Source: Psococerastis gibbosa (Eukaryota; Arthropoda; Insecta; Psocodea; Psocidae). From it: 64,000 nucleotides of DNA. Made by a program: the position numbers and the translations under genes. Shown piece by piece: positions 10,246-23,900 of this stretch (the first letter of the stretch is position 1; each line of letters opens with the position of its first letter). The stretch is taken from contig OZ020491.1 of NCBI GenBank assembly GCA_963971405.1, positions 16,238,855-16,302,854 on the forward strand. The letters run 5' to 3'. The notes below the pieces were generated by a model that saw only the letters and a list, made by a program, of their open reading frames with translations, had not been told where the DNA came from and made no database searches.

Positions 10246-11369
10246 CGCGTTTGTTATGATAGATTTTAATTATTAATTCTGAGACTCCCAAGAGATTTAT
10301 ATTGGATGAAATTCAGAAAACAAACGAATTGGGTGTGTATTGCACTATGTTTTGCTTTATACCTGAAATATTCTAATTGAATTATGAATTTAATGGTGAG
10401 GTTTTAATGTGCAAATCGGGCCCGATGCGCAAAGACGATTTCTACGCCGCAGTCGCGCTGGGAAATCCGTCATTGGAGCAAATGGGTGCCAAAACTCAGT
10501 CTACTTCAGAACGCTGAGCTCTCGATGAGCAAACGCTGGTTTTCCAAACAAGTGTACCATCGTTGATATCGCCTTTTTGCAGCGAGCGAGCTAACTTCAA
10601 GGGGCCATATATCAACATTAATAGTAGGTTGTAGGTTAAATCTATCTATCTATCGTCGCATTATACGAATACCTTATCAAGCCCACGTTTCAAATGAGGA
10701 CGTTCTAACCAGAGTAAGCGAATCAAAAACTCTCGTTGCATCGATAAGTAAAAGAAGAGCTCACTGGATTTAAAGTTTGCTTCGACACGAGTACTTCGTA
10801 GGCTGCATCATAGAGAGAAAACAATAGAAGGCGTCAACCGACCTGGGAGCCCGAGAAAAGTGTATCTGCAGCAAGTTATGGAGGATGTAGGGGCCAATAC
10901 ATACGTGGAGCTGAAGAGGGCGTGCCAGGATCGAGGGGAGTAGAGGCATCGAAGCCACATGTTGCTGCCAACTAGCCAGCCGGCTGTAACTTGAAGAAGA
11001 AGGTTAAATAGTTTTCTGCCGCTTGACTAGCAAAAAACAGGCCGGGACATTCACTCACTCAACATAGAGCCCATATCGTGGGGACCGGGTCCAACGACCC
11101 TAATTTCTCTTTTCTCTACCCCAATTTGTTTTCCCCAATTTATCCTTTTTGGTGTCTCTTTTCTATATAATTATTATAGTAGCTTAATTATTTTAATTTA
11201 TTTCAGGAAGTAATGTTTGGGAGGGTAAATATAAAAGAAGAATCAGCTGCATGACATCCAGTGGCCTGCCATGCCGATGTAGAATAACTTACTCTGTGGG
11301 TTAAAAATGTAAACATAACAATTTAGAATGAAACTTTACATTCTAAATTTGTCTTGCTAGCCTTTTTAA
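10246..11369. other. Intergenic stretch between the two TRPP genes
   Basis: About 1.6 kb separates the stop of copy 1 from the start of copy 2. The stretch holds an RTE 3' remnant (10670-11010), a short TCTATCTATCTATC microsatellite near 10640, and nothing that could be called a promoter with confidence. Confidence 0.5.
10670..11010 (+). mobile_element. RTE-type non-LTR retrotransposon, 3' remnant
   Basis: Broken frames translate to EGVNRPGSPRKVYLQQVMED and YVELKRACQDRG, colinear with the C-terminus of the RTE ORF at 21227-23671 (VAIGRPRAEYLDQLLRDF...YRDLKRLAEDRTEW). It ends in a GAAGAAGAAGG-like tail, as the complete copy does. Confidence 0.65.
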
Positions 11370-11640
11370 GGCGGCAATTCCACCGGCGAATTTACTTCAT
11401 ATTTTGTGATTTGAGATTTTTTGTTTGTTTTGCTTTAAGGAGACTATCATGTAGATACTTAACTTATCTATTATACATTAAGTTATAATATGGTAGCAGA
11501 CATCATTAATAAGTCTCTACCATATTATAATTTAATTTATAATAGATAAGTTAAGTATCTACATAATAGTCTCCTTAAAACAAAACAAACAAAAAATCTC
11601 AAATCACAAATTAAGTAAATTCGCCGGTGGAATTGCCGCC
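11370..11640. mobile_element. Harbinger-type foldback MITE (M2), TAA duplication
   Basis: Near-perfect hairpin with arms over 100 bp: GGCGGCAATTCCACCGGCGAA / TTCGCCGGTGGAATTGCCGCC, flanked by TAA (11367-11369 and 11641-11643). A relative is at 60656-60845. It ends 197 bp upstream of the start codon of TRPP copy 2. Confidence 0.8.
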
Positions 11641-11837
11641 TAAACCCAAGTTAAATTGTTACTTTACGGCATGGTAGACACGCAGGATCATTGCACGGGG
11701 AAAATGTTTTCACTCCCAGTTGCGGCTTTTTATTTCAATTTTACGACTACCGGTACTTCACTGTTCCTAAGTCATTATTTACTTTTTCAAATAAAAATAT
11801 TTTTTGTTTATTTTTAAAGAATTCTTTTTAACTGAAA

Positions 11838-11931
11838 ATGTTCGGCAAAAATGATAAATTAGTGCGCTTTGATTCAGGTCAACCGCGTAACAAACGTTTT
11901 TTCATTAAACATGATGATTCAAACATTCAAG
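11838..11931 (+). CDS. TRPP copy 2 exon 1 with start codon
   Basis: ATG at 11838 in the context CTGAAAATG. It encodes MFGKNDKLVRFDSG and a Lys/Arg-rich stretch, 31 codons plus 1 nt, donor gtaggt. No TATA box or initiator could be assigned with confidence; a MITE ends at 11640. Confidence 0.75.
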
Positions 11932-14900
11932 GTAGGTAAACTGGATATTTAACTTAAGAGTGTACAGCCCATAGGAAAGTGGCAGCCCGAAATTTAATAC
12001 TTTTTATTTGTTATTTAATTAACTAAGCATATGTGTTATTAAAGATTTGGCTCATCAAAGTTGTAAAAGACTAGCCTACTTCATGCATCATATAAAAGGT
12101 ATTATTAGTTTTCAAAATTGTAGTTTTTTTATAAATTCGATTTTACGTGAAAAGTTATTGCTTATGAAAAAATTACAATTTCGAAAATTAGAAATATCTT
12201 ATAATATGCATGAAGTAGTCTTCTACAACTTTGATGAGCCAAATCTTTAATAACATGCCTAGTTAATTAAATAACAAATAAAAAGTATTAAATTTCGGGC
12301 TGCCTACGGGCTGTACACTCTTAAATAGTGACTGTAGGTGCTGGCTATTGCCAAAACATACCTACCGTATAAAGTAATGCACTATACACCCTAATATAGA
12401 GCCCTAGTATAAAGGAAACAGTAAGAATTATAAAACCTATCCTTGAAAATTAAATTGTATATAAAGTAGATTAAAAATAATTATTGCTGTGGATTAGAGG
12501 AGATCAGGCGGGTAAATGGGCCTCCGCCATCCGCAGCGTAAACGATGAAACGGCGAAACGTTGTGACAGATTAAGCTTGGAGGTTCTTGCCACAAGCTAA
12601 TTACAGTCACAATAAAGCTGTTAAACTGGTCAGGTCGAGTGCGCAGAAGTTACTGCGTCAGTTCTGTTGTCAGCCCTGCCTGCTGAATTGCACATTTGTT
12701 TCTCATTTGCCGCAATTTTCTTTTTTTATGTTAAAACCCGACAAACCCAGTCAAATATCCTTTACCCGTCTTTGATATTTCCCCGCAATATCCCCATAAG
12801 TTTCACAGCTATAAAATAAATAAATGATGACTTTTTTTTCTATTACTAAGCCAACCTAGCGGAGTTACGGCTATAAAACCCTCCCTTACACTCAACTAGG
12901 AAAGCCCAGAACCGCCTGCTTTACATGCCCTCCGAACTCCGAAGCATGGGCAGAAAATGTAGCAAGTGTGGGACTCGAACAAACAACCTCTCGGGTGTAA
13001 GTCTGAGTCTATCAGCCTTAGTTAGCTTTTGGTTAGGCGCCATCTATTCTATATCTTTGGGGTAGGTCCCGAAAGTCTGTAATTACAATTGATTTTCTAA
13101 GGCTGCTTTCGATTGTATTGTTCCTGTATTATAGTGGAACCCATATCTATTATTATTGTTGTTGGGCGTTTTATGGTCGTATTCCTATTCGCAGTGTGGC
13201 ATATTGAACCTTGTTCTGTCAACGACCCCATCGGTTATCGGACAGCATTGGTAACTCTTCCAAAACAACTTCTTACCATTGGCAAACTGGTTCAATCCTC
13301 TCGAGAGAGCTTGACCAGCTCCCGCACCCGCATGTAACAATTGAGGAGCTTAGTTACAAACGTGGCCAACTCCATTTTTTTACAAAATGGAGTTTTGATC
13401 TGACCTTGCAGAAAATTTTAATGTCCACCTGCACGTTGTAAAATAAAGAGACAAAAGCAGCCAGATTGCGCACAGAAGCGTTGAGAAGTCTAGGGTTACC
13501 TATAAACTTAATGCAATTTTCAACAGAAAATCCACTCTCCTGAAAAATCCTACAACTTGGAGTTGGCGATGTTTGTAAACAGCCCCCTCAATTAAATATC
13601 TTATGTTAGTCGTTGAGTTGTCAAAGATATGTCTGGACAAACAGAAGAATCATTTTTGAACATTTCAATGCATGATGTGTACCCCTTTTTAACGCAGATT
13701 GGCCACAATTATTGAATTCGATTTGTCCCAAGGAAGGAGTTCAAAAACTGCGGCCAATTGGTGTTAGTGGAGGCCGCATGTCGTGTATCGAAATCCAGAG
13801 GTGCATTTCTGCTAATTTGTCGAATATTTTTGACGGCTCTGCATTCTACATACAATCGATATTTCCTGTGAAAATCGACTTTGTACAAAAAACGTGAGGG
13901 TACTCTGATTTGCTTGAAACAATAGTTTGGGAATATGCGTACGCCAAATAAATGAACTATAATAAAGGTGAAAGGTTATTAATTATGTAAAAGTAACCGA
14001 AGACTTCAACTTTTACCTTTCTTTTAGAACAAAATTAAATTATTTTTTGGTCCTTATTGTAGCCTAAACGAGTTTCTATGATTGTACAGTTTTTTTTTGC
14101 TTTGTTTCATTGCCTTTAAATAGTGGAAGAAGGTCGAAAAAAAGGACAATCTCCCGAAAAAGAAATAAAACGCAGCAGCAAAGTTTCGCAAAAGAGTAAG
14201 GACGTACCTGTGGATGCACCTGATGATGATCTCCTCTATGTGGGCCCGGAAAAACAGGATGGTAAATATTTGATGACCTCAGGCGCAAATTCCACCGACC
14301 TCGTTTTCCAAAGACCTAGTTTGTGTTTGTCAGCGTGATATTGACGTGGTAGCAGACATTAAAGACTGTCGGTGGAATTTGCGCCTTAGTGAGCATGACA
14401 TTGACGTGGTAGCAGACATTAAAGACAGTCTAAAAATGTCTGCTACCACGTCAATGTCATGCTCACTTTCAAAAACTAGGTCGGTGGAACCGGCAACCGG
14501 TTTCGTTCCTCAATTTAACACCTAAAACATGCCTGATGGTAGAAATCATCGATAGGAAGGATTCGCATCAATTTTTTTCAGTCATTTTTCATTAAAATTT
14601 AGTTATTTTTATTTTTTTACCCCCAGAAGGAAATGGCAAGCGACCCCCCGCATTTTATTAACATTAATAACGACTAGGTTACAATATATGTGAATTTAAA
14701 AGAAATCGTAGGAGCCGTTTTTGAGAAATAATTTTTGTAGGCTTTCTTTTAGTTTTTTTAGAATAATCCCCTAAATTGAGTTAGCCCTAAATAAAAAAAT
14801 AAAAATTGTCCCGAGGTGTGATATGAAGTCAACAAGGGAATAATGTTATCCTGGCACTGCTATGTTTGGTTGCCTCATTTTAATAGCATACATATTGTAC

Positions 14901-17900
14901 AGGTTTGACATAGATACCTGAGCTAAGGAAAGGTATAACCACGAAGACACAATGTCAAACCGCAATTTACAAAAAAGAGGCGAACTGGGTTACAATAATG
15001 CTGAAGTAACGGCTACCAGTTCCACCTAGAAAAAATTATAGTCAACCAGCAAGTCTAATACTATTTTCTTATTAATATTTTAGCTCGCAAAATACGGAAG
15101 AAACCGGTTCTTTCCGAAGATGAGAGACTGGATTTAGCAGTGAAACAGAAAATTCAGGAAATGTTTATGTTTCTGTTTTTCCTAGTTATTTCCACGATAA
15201 GTAAGTGTTTTCAATTCTCACCTTTTAACCACGTCGCTATTAGCTGACCCTATATATGCATTTCTATTAATTTATTTATGAACTTTTTTTTCTATTATTA
15301 AACCAAACGATTTAAGAGGATGTTTGGCCACCCCTGGATTACCGGTATTCGGTTGTTATTTTTATTTAATTTACAACGTAAGTTAAGAAAGTTTGGAAGT
15401 TGTAGAGGACTATTTCACTCACAATATCCCAGGGTTTTGAAATTTAATGAACTTAACGGGGGCTAAAATTGCACGCATTGAAAAGTTCATGCAGTTCAGG
15501 CAGCTCCAAAAAGTAAAAATCCCCCATGATTAGTGATAGATTGGTGAGCCTACTCTTTCAGGGGGGCCTACAAAAGTCAAATAAAATAATTGATTGTTTG
15601 GTTGGTATTAAACGTCAGATGATTTATGCTAATGGTGATGGGAGCTTTTACTCACAAAAAAATACAAAAACATGTGAGTCACTTCAGGATTCAACATTAT
15701 TACTAAGCACAACTGCAACACTTTACAAGTCATTATTTTAACTGAGCAATATGCGTCAGAAGATGGTTGACAAATTTGAACAAGCTATTGAGTTGTTGCC
15801 TGATGTTGGCTGACATGTAGAGCCGGCACCGAGAGGCAGAAGACTAGGAATAGACGATTTGATGAATGCGACAAAAACGACCAAGACGAGATCACCATCA
15901 TGCTCCATGGGACAGATTTAGGACTCATACATTCCTCTCAATTTGTGACTAGTTGCTTTCATGCCTCGCAGCGACCGGAAGCTTAGGAGGAAATTACAAA
16001 AATGCTCGAGATACTCGCTTAGTTTATTACCTATTTTCTAATGTTGACAGTTGTCATGGAGACGCAGAATACAGGTGCAGCTTATTTATCTCGCGCTATG
16101 CATATCATGTTTGTTGATACACCTTTTGTATCATTGGAAGAGGAAGTGAGTTCAGATGCTGACGGCCCCAAGACTACACCTACACCTGCACCTACACCTA
16201 AACCTGCACCTAAACCTACTAAACCTAAACCGCAGGCAGTCAGACAGTCACCAACAACCCCATATGCAGCTGACTCAATTATCAAGATGGGCCAATCTAG
16301 GTAAGGTTCCGAAACTGACTGGAAGCCATGGCTCATTCAGTAAGACATCAAAATATTTTGTAAAAAAAATAGGGACGAAATTATTTAATTGCTCGTACCG
16401 CAGTCAAAAAACCTGCGTATATGTATACAGCGCTTTTAGGGTGACAAAGCATACGATAAGCTTTTCTGCGCATGTCTTAGAGAGCTCTGGTTCCCAATGC
16501 CGAAGTCCAAAGACGCATGGGTACACTGGTACAGAAGCCGAGTTGCTGCTGACAGTTAAGAAACTGAAACTAACATACTTCGGTCATGTGGTGACGAACG
16601 AAGAATATATCGCCTTCTGCATGTTATAATCCATGGGAAGACACCCGGCAGAAGAATAACATGGTGTTTGAAAAACGTGAGGCAGTAGTTTGGCAAGAGC
16701 ACAGCTTCCCTTTTCAGTGCAACGGTCTCCAAGGTCCAAATCGCCACGATGATTGCCAATCTTTGCTTGAAGACGCATATAAAGGAGAAGAAGAAGCTAT
16801 CTGTATGTTAATTTACATAAGACAAAGAAAATTTAAAAAGGAAACACCCTATTAAAACACAGGGAAGAGTAAGCTATAAAAATCGCTAAGCCCAAAGATC
16901 CACGCATACAGTTTTGGTCATTGCATTATCGAAATTATTTATTGATTTCAGATCGGATGATTCGTCTACACCTTTTAGCCTTGGTATGTAACAATAACAA
17001 ATCTCAGATGCATTGTACTCAAGTGAATAAACTATTTACTATTATTATGATAGAAACTCACACCCGAACTTGGCTATGCCACGCTTAAGCCTGTTACATT
17101 CTGTCAATGGGAAGCTAGTCTCAGCTTGTCCATTATCGCTTGTAGCCGGTGTAGGTTTGACATATAGGACGTTGGCCAGCTTGCCAACGGCCCAAAAATT
17201 CTTGCGGAAACAATATCAATTATGTCCTTTAATGTCATTGGCAAGGCTTAGTGTATGTATGTAAATCGGCTTACGTACTTAAAAAAAACTCTTCACTTCA
17301 CTTTTTTACATTGTCCAGTAACCCCGGACAAGTTGCAATGTATTGAAAAATAATAAAACATTATGAAATAATAATAATAAAAATTGGATAGGAACCATAG
17401 TGGCAGCAGAAAATTAATAATTTGCTTCCGCCTAGGCACATTTAGGCAATAGGTTGATATGAATGAAATTTTCTGAACGAATGAGAATGCAACTTTTTTG
17501 ATACGACAAATATTTGAGTATTCTATTCTGCTAGTAGAACCCCTATTTACAAGAAGAGGAAGACTTTAATCTTTTAATACTTATCTTATGGTACCTAATG
17601 GATAGATGTTGCCTATAATACTTTCTGTATTTGGGTAATTTACCCTAAACATTTGTGTTCGGCATAGAAGTGTCTTCTACTGTGAGTACAGACCATGAAG
17701 GACTTGAAGCATCACTATCAAAAAATGCCAACCAATTGGCGACAAATGACGCTGCTGACAGTAATCCATTGGTTCTGGAAGAAAGCAAACGAAATTTGCG
17801 GATGGATTCTCCCATTATTGAGTCCCCTGATTTGTTGTATAAAGGCTACGACTGGAGGGGCGTTCTCGCCAAAGCAAAAAATGCCCTCGTTGAGCGCAAC

Positions 17901-20900
17901 CTTCAGAAGTCTTCGACAATACAAGACGTCTGGGATGTAAGTCCAATATTTAGAATAATCAATCTGTTTGAATTACTCTGAAATTTTTTGAAACTTTGAA
18001 CAAGCCAGCAGTTTGAAAATGAATTCGGTTCTAAAATTCTTCCATAAAACATCTGGAATGGGGAAAGCCTTAGGTGGGTATTCCACCGACCGGCTAGGGC
18101 TGAATACAAAAACGGTGACGTGGTAGCGGACATTCAAGACTTAGGCGGGGTTTCCATCGACCTCGCATTGCAGAATGCAAATGACATTGACGGAAATGTT
18201 TGTTTTCCTCTATGCCATAGTTAAAATTGATCAATGATCATACACTAAAAACCCAAACAAACTAAAATTAAAAAATGGCGTCATGGGATATGTTAAGTAC
18301 AAACATTTTAATAGATTTCTATAAAAAGAAAAATTCTAATTTCCGTCAATGTCATTTGCATTCTGCAATGCGAGGTCGTGGAAACCCCGCCTAAGTCTTG
18401 AATGTCTGCTACCACGTCACCGTTTTTGTATTTAGCCCTAGCCGGTCGGTGGAATCGGCGCCTTACAGGTGCATAAAATCAAATATCGATCGTTTTCTAT
18501 TTCTATCAATGCGTAACCTTGTATTTATACAGTTTTTAGATACCACATTTATAAACATGATCTACTGGAGGTACTGGTATTCCAATGAAGATCCTATAGC
18601 TCATAGTGAAGTTGACGATATGCAGGTCATGTTCTCAAGTAAACTCATTGGAGTGCCCCGAATCAGACAGGTAACCTAATTCGTTTACAAACTTCCATCC
18701 TTGCTACGTGCTTGCCTCAGGCTACAATAAGACTTACAAGGGGAAACTACAACCCCAGAAGGAAATTATCAAGGGGCAAGCGACGTGTTGTATTTTGTTT
18801 AAATTAATTATGACTGCAATATATGTGAATTTAAAGAAAATAGTTGGAGCCGTTTTTGAGAAATAAATTTCCTAGTTTTTTGGGGGTAAAACCCCCAATA
18901 TTGAGTTAGCCCAAAATAAAATGATTTTTGTGAACCAAATTGCCAAATTTCATCAGAATTCATTGACTAGCTTGCCCGCAAAATGACGAACAGACGTTTC
19001 GTAAAAACGACTTTTTTGGGTTCCTGTGACCTCAAAACGTGTAAATCCACAGAAATCCCGAAATCGAAAATTTGGACCATCTCAAAGCTTTCCTTATTCT
19101 GCATATAATAAGTAGGAAAGCAAAAATTGTATTGGGAGCAGAATGCGTTTTATCAGTCTGTGTGTTTTGCAGGTGAGAGTGCGGACAGACTCATGCACTA
19201 TCCACCCGAGCATCACCCACTACTTCAACTCGTGCATCACCTACTACAGCTCATCGGTTGAAGATACTTCTGCCATTCGTCCTGCATCAACAATTAAAAA
19301 TACAGAACCGGCGTAAGTATCCACAATAAATTAATTATTCACTAAATAACGGTTCCGAAGCCGTGCGCCCGACTGACCATTTTACTCCAGTGGTAGTCTG
19401 GTGACCTTGGTTGAGTCGGGCCTGTCACGACACAATGCGCCATTGATACTTATAGTTATTGTAAACAATGAGTGGGAGATGAGCTAGGAAATACGCAGCC
19501 GTATTGAACAAGCTCGAAATGACTTCATGCTTGAAAATGCAGAAAGTTTGTATTGTTTGTTTTTGTTTTTGACGTTACAACGTCTAATAAATCGATTACC
19601 ACTGGCTGGCGTACTGGGTGCACAGAACAACATACTATATATATGACTGGGTGCATGTTCGAAAAAGTGTTATGCCGAAGGGTGACGCTCATCCATTATG
19701 ATCTTTTTGGGCAGATGTAGAGGGCCTATCTCAATTTAAAATATACACCCATGCCTTCGCCTATTCTTCCTCTTTCAGGCCATGCTATATTTGTTGTGAC
19801 AGGGCAAAGGATTCGACTTTGGGGGAGGAAACGTGAGGAGGTGCGCCAAAATTTGGCTCAAATTTGCCGATTTTCATCGAAGATAGGCGTTTTGGGGGTG
19901 TTAATATCAATTTGAAAACTTCAAACTACTTTAGTTCTTTTCCACCTTTCTTACTCTTTCCAGACATATGTTCAGTTTTACTATCCGTCTCTTCGTTCAG
20001 GCTCAGGTGAGATGATAAGCCGTCCGTGTTTCGGCGGAAAACGGGTTGAAAGGGTAGTTCTCCAATTACATACATAGAGTAAAAAAATTCCACAGCCTGC
20101 AATTTTCAACCGAAATGAATTTTTAATGTTCCAAACGAGTATAAATACAGAGTTTGAAAATCACCCCTTAAACACGAGTGGGACACAAAATTTGTAAAAA
20201 AAATGACGCGGAAGAATTCATTTCCAGCAATCCCATTTGATTTGCATGGGCGGGTTTAAAGCAATTTTTTTTGGCAGATTTAGAAGATTTAAATTATACC
20301 CATGTCTTCGTATATTCTTCCTATTTCAGGCCATACTATATTTGTGGTGATGAAGCAAGGGGTTTGGCTTTGGGGGTGGGAAACGTCAGGGGGTGCGTAC
20401 GATTTTCAACAAAAATAGGCCTCTCTCGGCCGCGTTATTTATTATCAATTTAAAAAATTCAAACTACTTAAGGGCTTTTCCACATTTCTTTCTCTTTCCA
20501 TCCATATTATTTAAGTAAGATTTAGTAATTTAGGCGTTGTCACGTTAAACTATCGTCTGTAAACCGACTTACAGGCAACCAATTTTTTTTAAGTACTTGA
20601 GTGCCGGAATCTGCGGCTGGACTTTTTGGCATTGTTTCCTTGGCCGCTGGGAAAGTACTATACAGGTATGTAGTATTAGTGATTTCTGAGTCGTGTTTTT
20701 ATTTCACAGATGGAAATATGCGCAACCAGATGAAACGGAAGCATTTTATTCCTATGGGCAGGTCTCCACTTATGGTGCTGGCGGTTATTATATCGATCTG
20801 GAGTTTACTAAACCACTGACTCAGAAACTTTTTCTCGAACTTAAGCAAAACAAGTGGATCACGAGAAGCACTAGAGCGGTTATTATAGACTTCACTGTCT

Positions 20901-23900
20901 ATAACGTCAATGCCAATTTATTCGTTATTTGCAAGTTAGTATAATAGGTCAGAAATAGTCCAGTTGGTAGAGAACTAGACTATGAAACGGAAGGTCGAGG
21001 TTCGAGAATCCATATAAAAGGAAAAATTGTCCACCTAGCCTGGTTCTGGGTACGTTACCTATATGGGTAGGGAAAAACGCGGCTACCAGACATGTTTCTG
21101 GCCACTGCATACCAAATAGAGTCGTGCTCAAGAGAGAGGATCCACAGCCAGTCCTCATTTGGTTTTCGCGCCGCGTCGTTTTTTATGCCAGCGGGTCTTC
21201 TTTTTTCTTCTTATGGTGCACAACCACTAGGGGTTGGTTTGCAGCAGCATGCTCCGGATCCTCCATTCCGTTCTGTCCTCGGCCAGCCTCTTTAGGTCCC
21301 TGTACGTCGTGCAGTTGAAATCTCTGAGCAGCTGGTCCAAGTACTCAGCACGCGGGCGGCCTATCGCGACATAACCATACATATGCCCTTCCAAGATTGT
21401 GTGAAGTAATCCATCGTGGCGTAACGTGTGACCGATCCAATTGGCTCTCCGCTTAGCAATAGATGCCCCAATTTTTCTCTCTTCCCCTATGCGTTGCAGT
21501 ACTTCCTCATTGGTTACCCGGTCCATCCACGTAATGTTTAACATTTTCCTATAGCACCACACTTCGAAGGCTTCAATTTGGCTCCGCATAGTTTCCGCTA
21601 TGGTCCATGTTTCGCACCCATACATCATTATACTCCACACAAGAGACTTGAGGAGAGATTTTCTTGTGTCAAGGGTTATATTTCCAGACTGAAATATCTT
21701 CATCTTCTTATTCAATGCCAATCTCCCCAGGAATATCCGATTCTTTATTTCCTTGTTGCTTCGCCCATCTTCCGTTACTATTCCCCCCAGATACGTGAAT
21801 TCATTCACTTGTTCAATTCTTACGTTATCAAGGGTTACATCTATTCTACCGGGAGGTCTCTTGCCAACAGCCATTACCTTCGTTTTGGATTTGTTTATTT
21901 TCATATTGTATTCCTCCAGTATCCTGGCTAGCTGGTTGAGTGCCTCGTTCAGCTCTTCAGGGCTATCCGCGAGCATGGCAATATCGTCTGCATACCTTAT
22001 TGATAGTATCTTGACACCCTGTATCCTTATTCCCGATACCTCTTCAAGGGCTTCATTTAGTTCATCAATGGCTTTTTGTATGTAACAATTGAACAAGGGT
22101 GGGGATACTGAGCAACCCTGCCGGACTCCTTGCCTTATTCTTGCCTCCGCCTTACTGTCAGCAAGTACGACAACAGCCAACTCATCTCGGTACAGGTTCC
22201 ATAGAAGCCTTCTATCCTTGAACTTGACTCCTAGAGATTTCAGGATATCAAAGAGTCTCCTCCATTTTACTTTGTCGAATGCTTTTTCAAGATCTACGAA
22301 AGCAATATATGTATTCTTATCTATTCGTATCCTTTTCTCTAGGGTCACCCTTAGAGCCAGAGACGCGTCACGCGTGCCTTTGCCTTTCCGGAACCCAAAC
22401 TGTTCATCAGTTAGTTCTTCATCTATTTTATTTCCAATTCTGTTCATCAGGATGGTAGTTAGGGTCTTCGAAGCGTGTGACAGCAGACTAAGGGTTCTGT
22501 GTTGCTGGCATTTAGTGGTGCCTGGTTTCTTTGGTAGGGCTGCAATTAAGCACTTCGTGTAGTCCACCGGTATTTCGCCTGTTTCGTATATATCGGCAAT
22601 CAGTTTGAATAAGGCATCCTTCGCACCGTCTCCTGCATTTTTTAGAAGTTCCGATGGCAGTCCGTCTATTCCAGGGGTTTTGTTGTTTTTCAGTTGTTGT
22701 AGAGCAGTATCGAATTCCGACCTCAATATACTTTCCCCAGCATCATTCAAATCGTAGTTAACTTCTAGTATGTCTTCATTAGGAATTACATTCTCACCTT
22801 CGTATAATTCTTCTAGGTACCTTCTCCACCTGTCTATGATCTTGTCCTCTTCGAAAATGACATTTCCCTGTTCGTCTTCAATGGCATTACTTCTTAGTTG
22901 TGTGCGGCCTTCATTCATAAACTCTTTGGTCATTTTATATGCTATGTCAATACGCCCATGTTCAATATTGCTGTCAATTTCACGACATTGCTGTTGCAAA
23001 AATGTTTCCTTGGCGGCCCTGGATTCTCTATTAATTCTGTTTCTCAGAGCTCTGTATTCACTTTGCGCTTCATCGGACCGTAGATTCTTAAGTTGCTTTC
23101 GCCTGTCAATCAAGTCTAAGATTTCATTAGTGATCCATCTCTGCCTTGGTCGAGGTCTCTCTGTCTGCAATTCCTCATCCGCTGCTCTTTGGATACATGT
23201 TTTAATGTTTCCCCAATGTTGTTCCACACCTCCGTCGTTATCAATCTCTACTGCCATGTGTGTTTTATGCTCATACCTTCTCCTCACGTCATCGTTTTTC
23301 AGCAGTTTTACATCCCATTTTCTGCATGCTCTTCTTCTGAGTTTCTTGTACTTCAGGATCCCCTTTGCCATAACCATGTTGTGATCGCTGTCGATGTCAG
23401 GGCCAGCGTAACTTCTTGAGTCTTTAATTTGATTTTTATACCTCTCTCTCACTAGTATGTAGTCAATTTGAGTCCTGAAACGGTCTCCAGGCGCCTTCCA
23501 CGTGTACCGCCGCCTTGGGTGATGCTGGAACCAAGTATTTGTGATAATTAACTTGTGCTTCGTGCAGAACTCAATAAGTCTTTCCCCTCTTGGGTTCCTC
23601 CCTCCGAGTCCGTAAGGGCCTACTACAGGTCTCTGGGCCCCCTCTCCCACGATCGCGTTCCAATCACCCATGAGAATAAGGTTTTCATGTCCTTTTATCT
23701 GTCTTAGCAGGATTTCTACTTCTTCATACGGCTTGTATAAATAAATAAATAAATAAGGTCCTTCTTATTGTGGTCCCTTTGCCCAATGCTAACGACCTTG
23801 TGGGTTTTTGAACATTATTATATTGTTTCAGCATTAGTTTTAAACTGGTACACATCATCAATGTCAACCTTCACTAGCTACACACAATAATGGACAAGCT

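Noticed and set aside
16082-16336. Gly/Val-rich open frame on the minus strand
   Set aside because: Antisense of the Pro/Thr repeat of TRPP copy 2 exon 4.
21578-23419. Several + strand open frames of 100-204 codons
   Set aside because: All lie inside the RTE reverse-transcriptase ORF on the other strand and have no motif.
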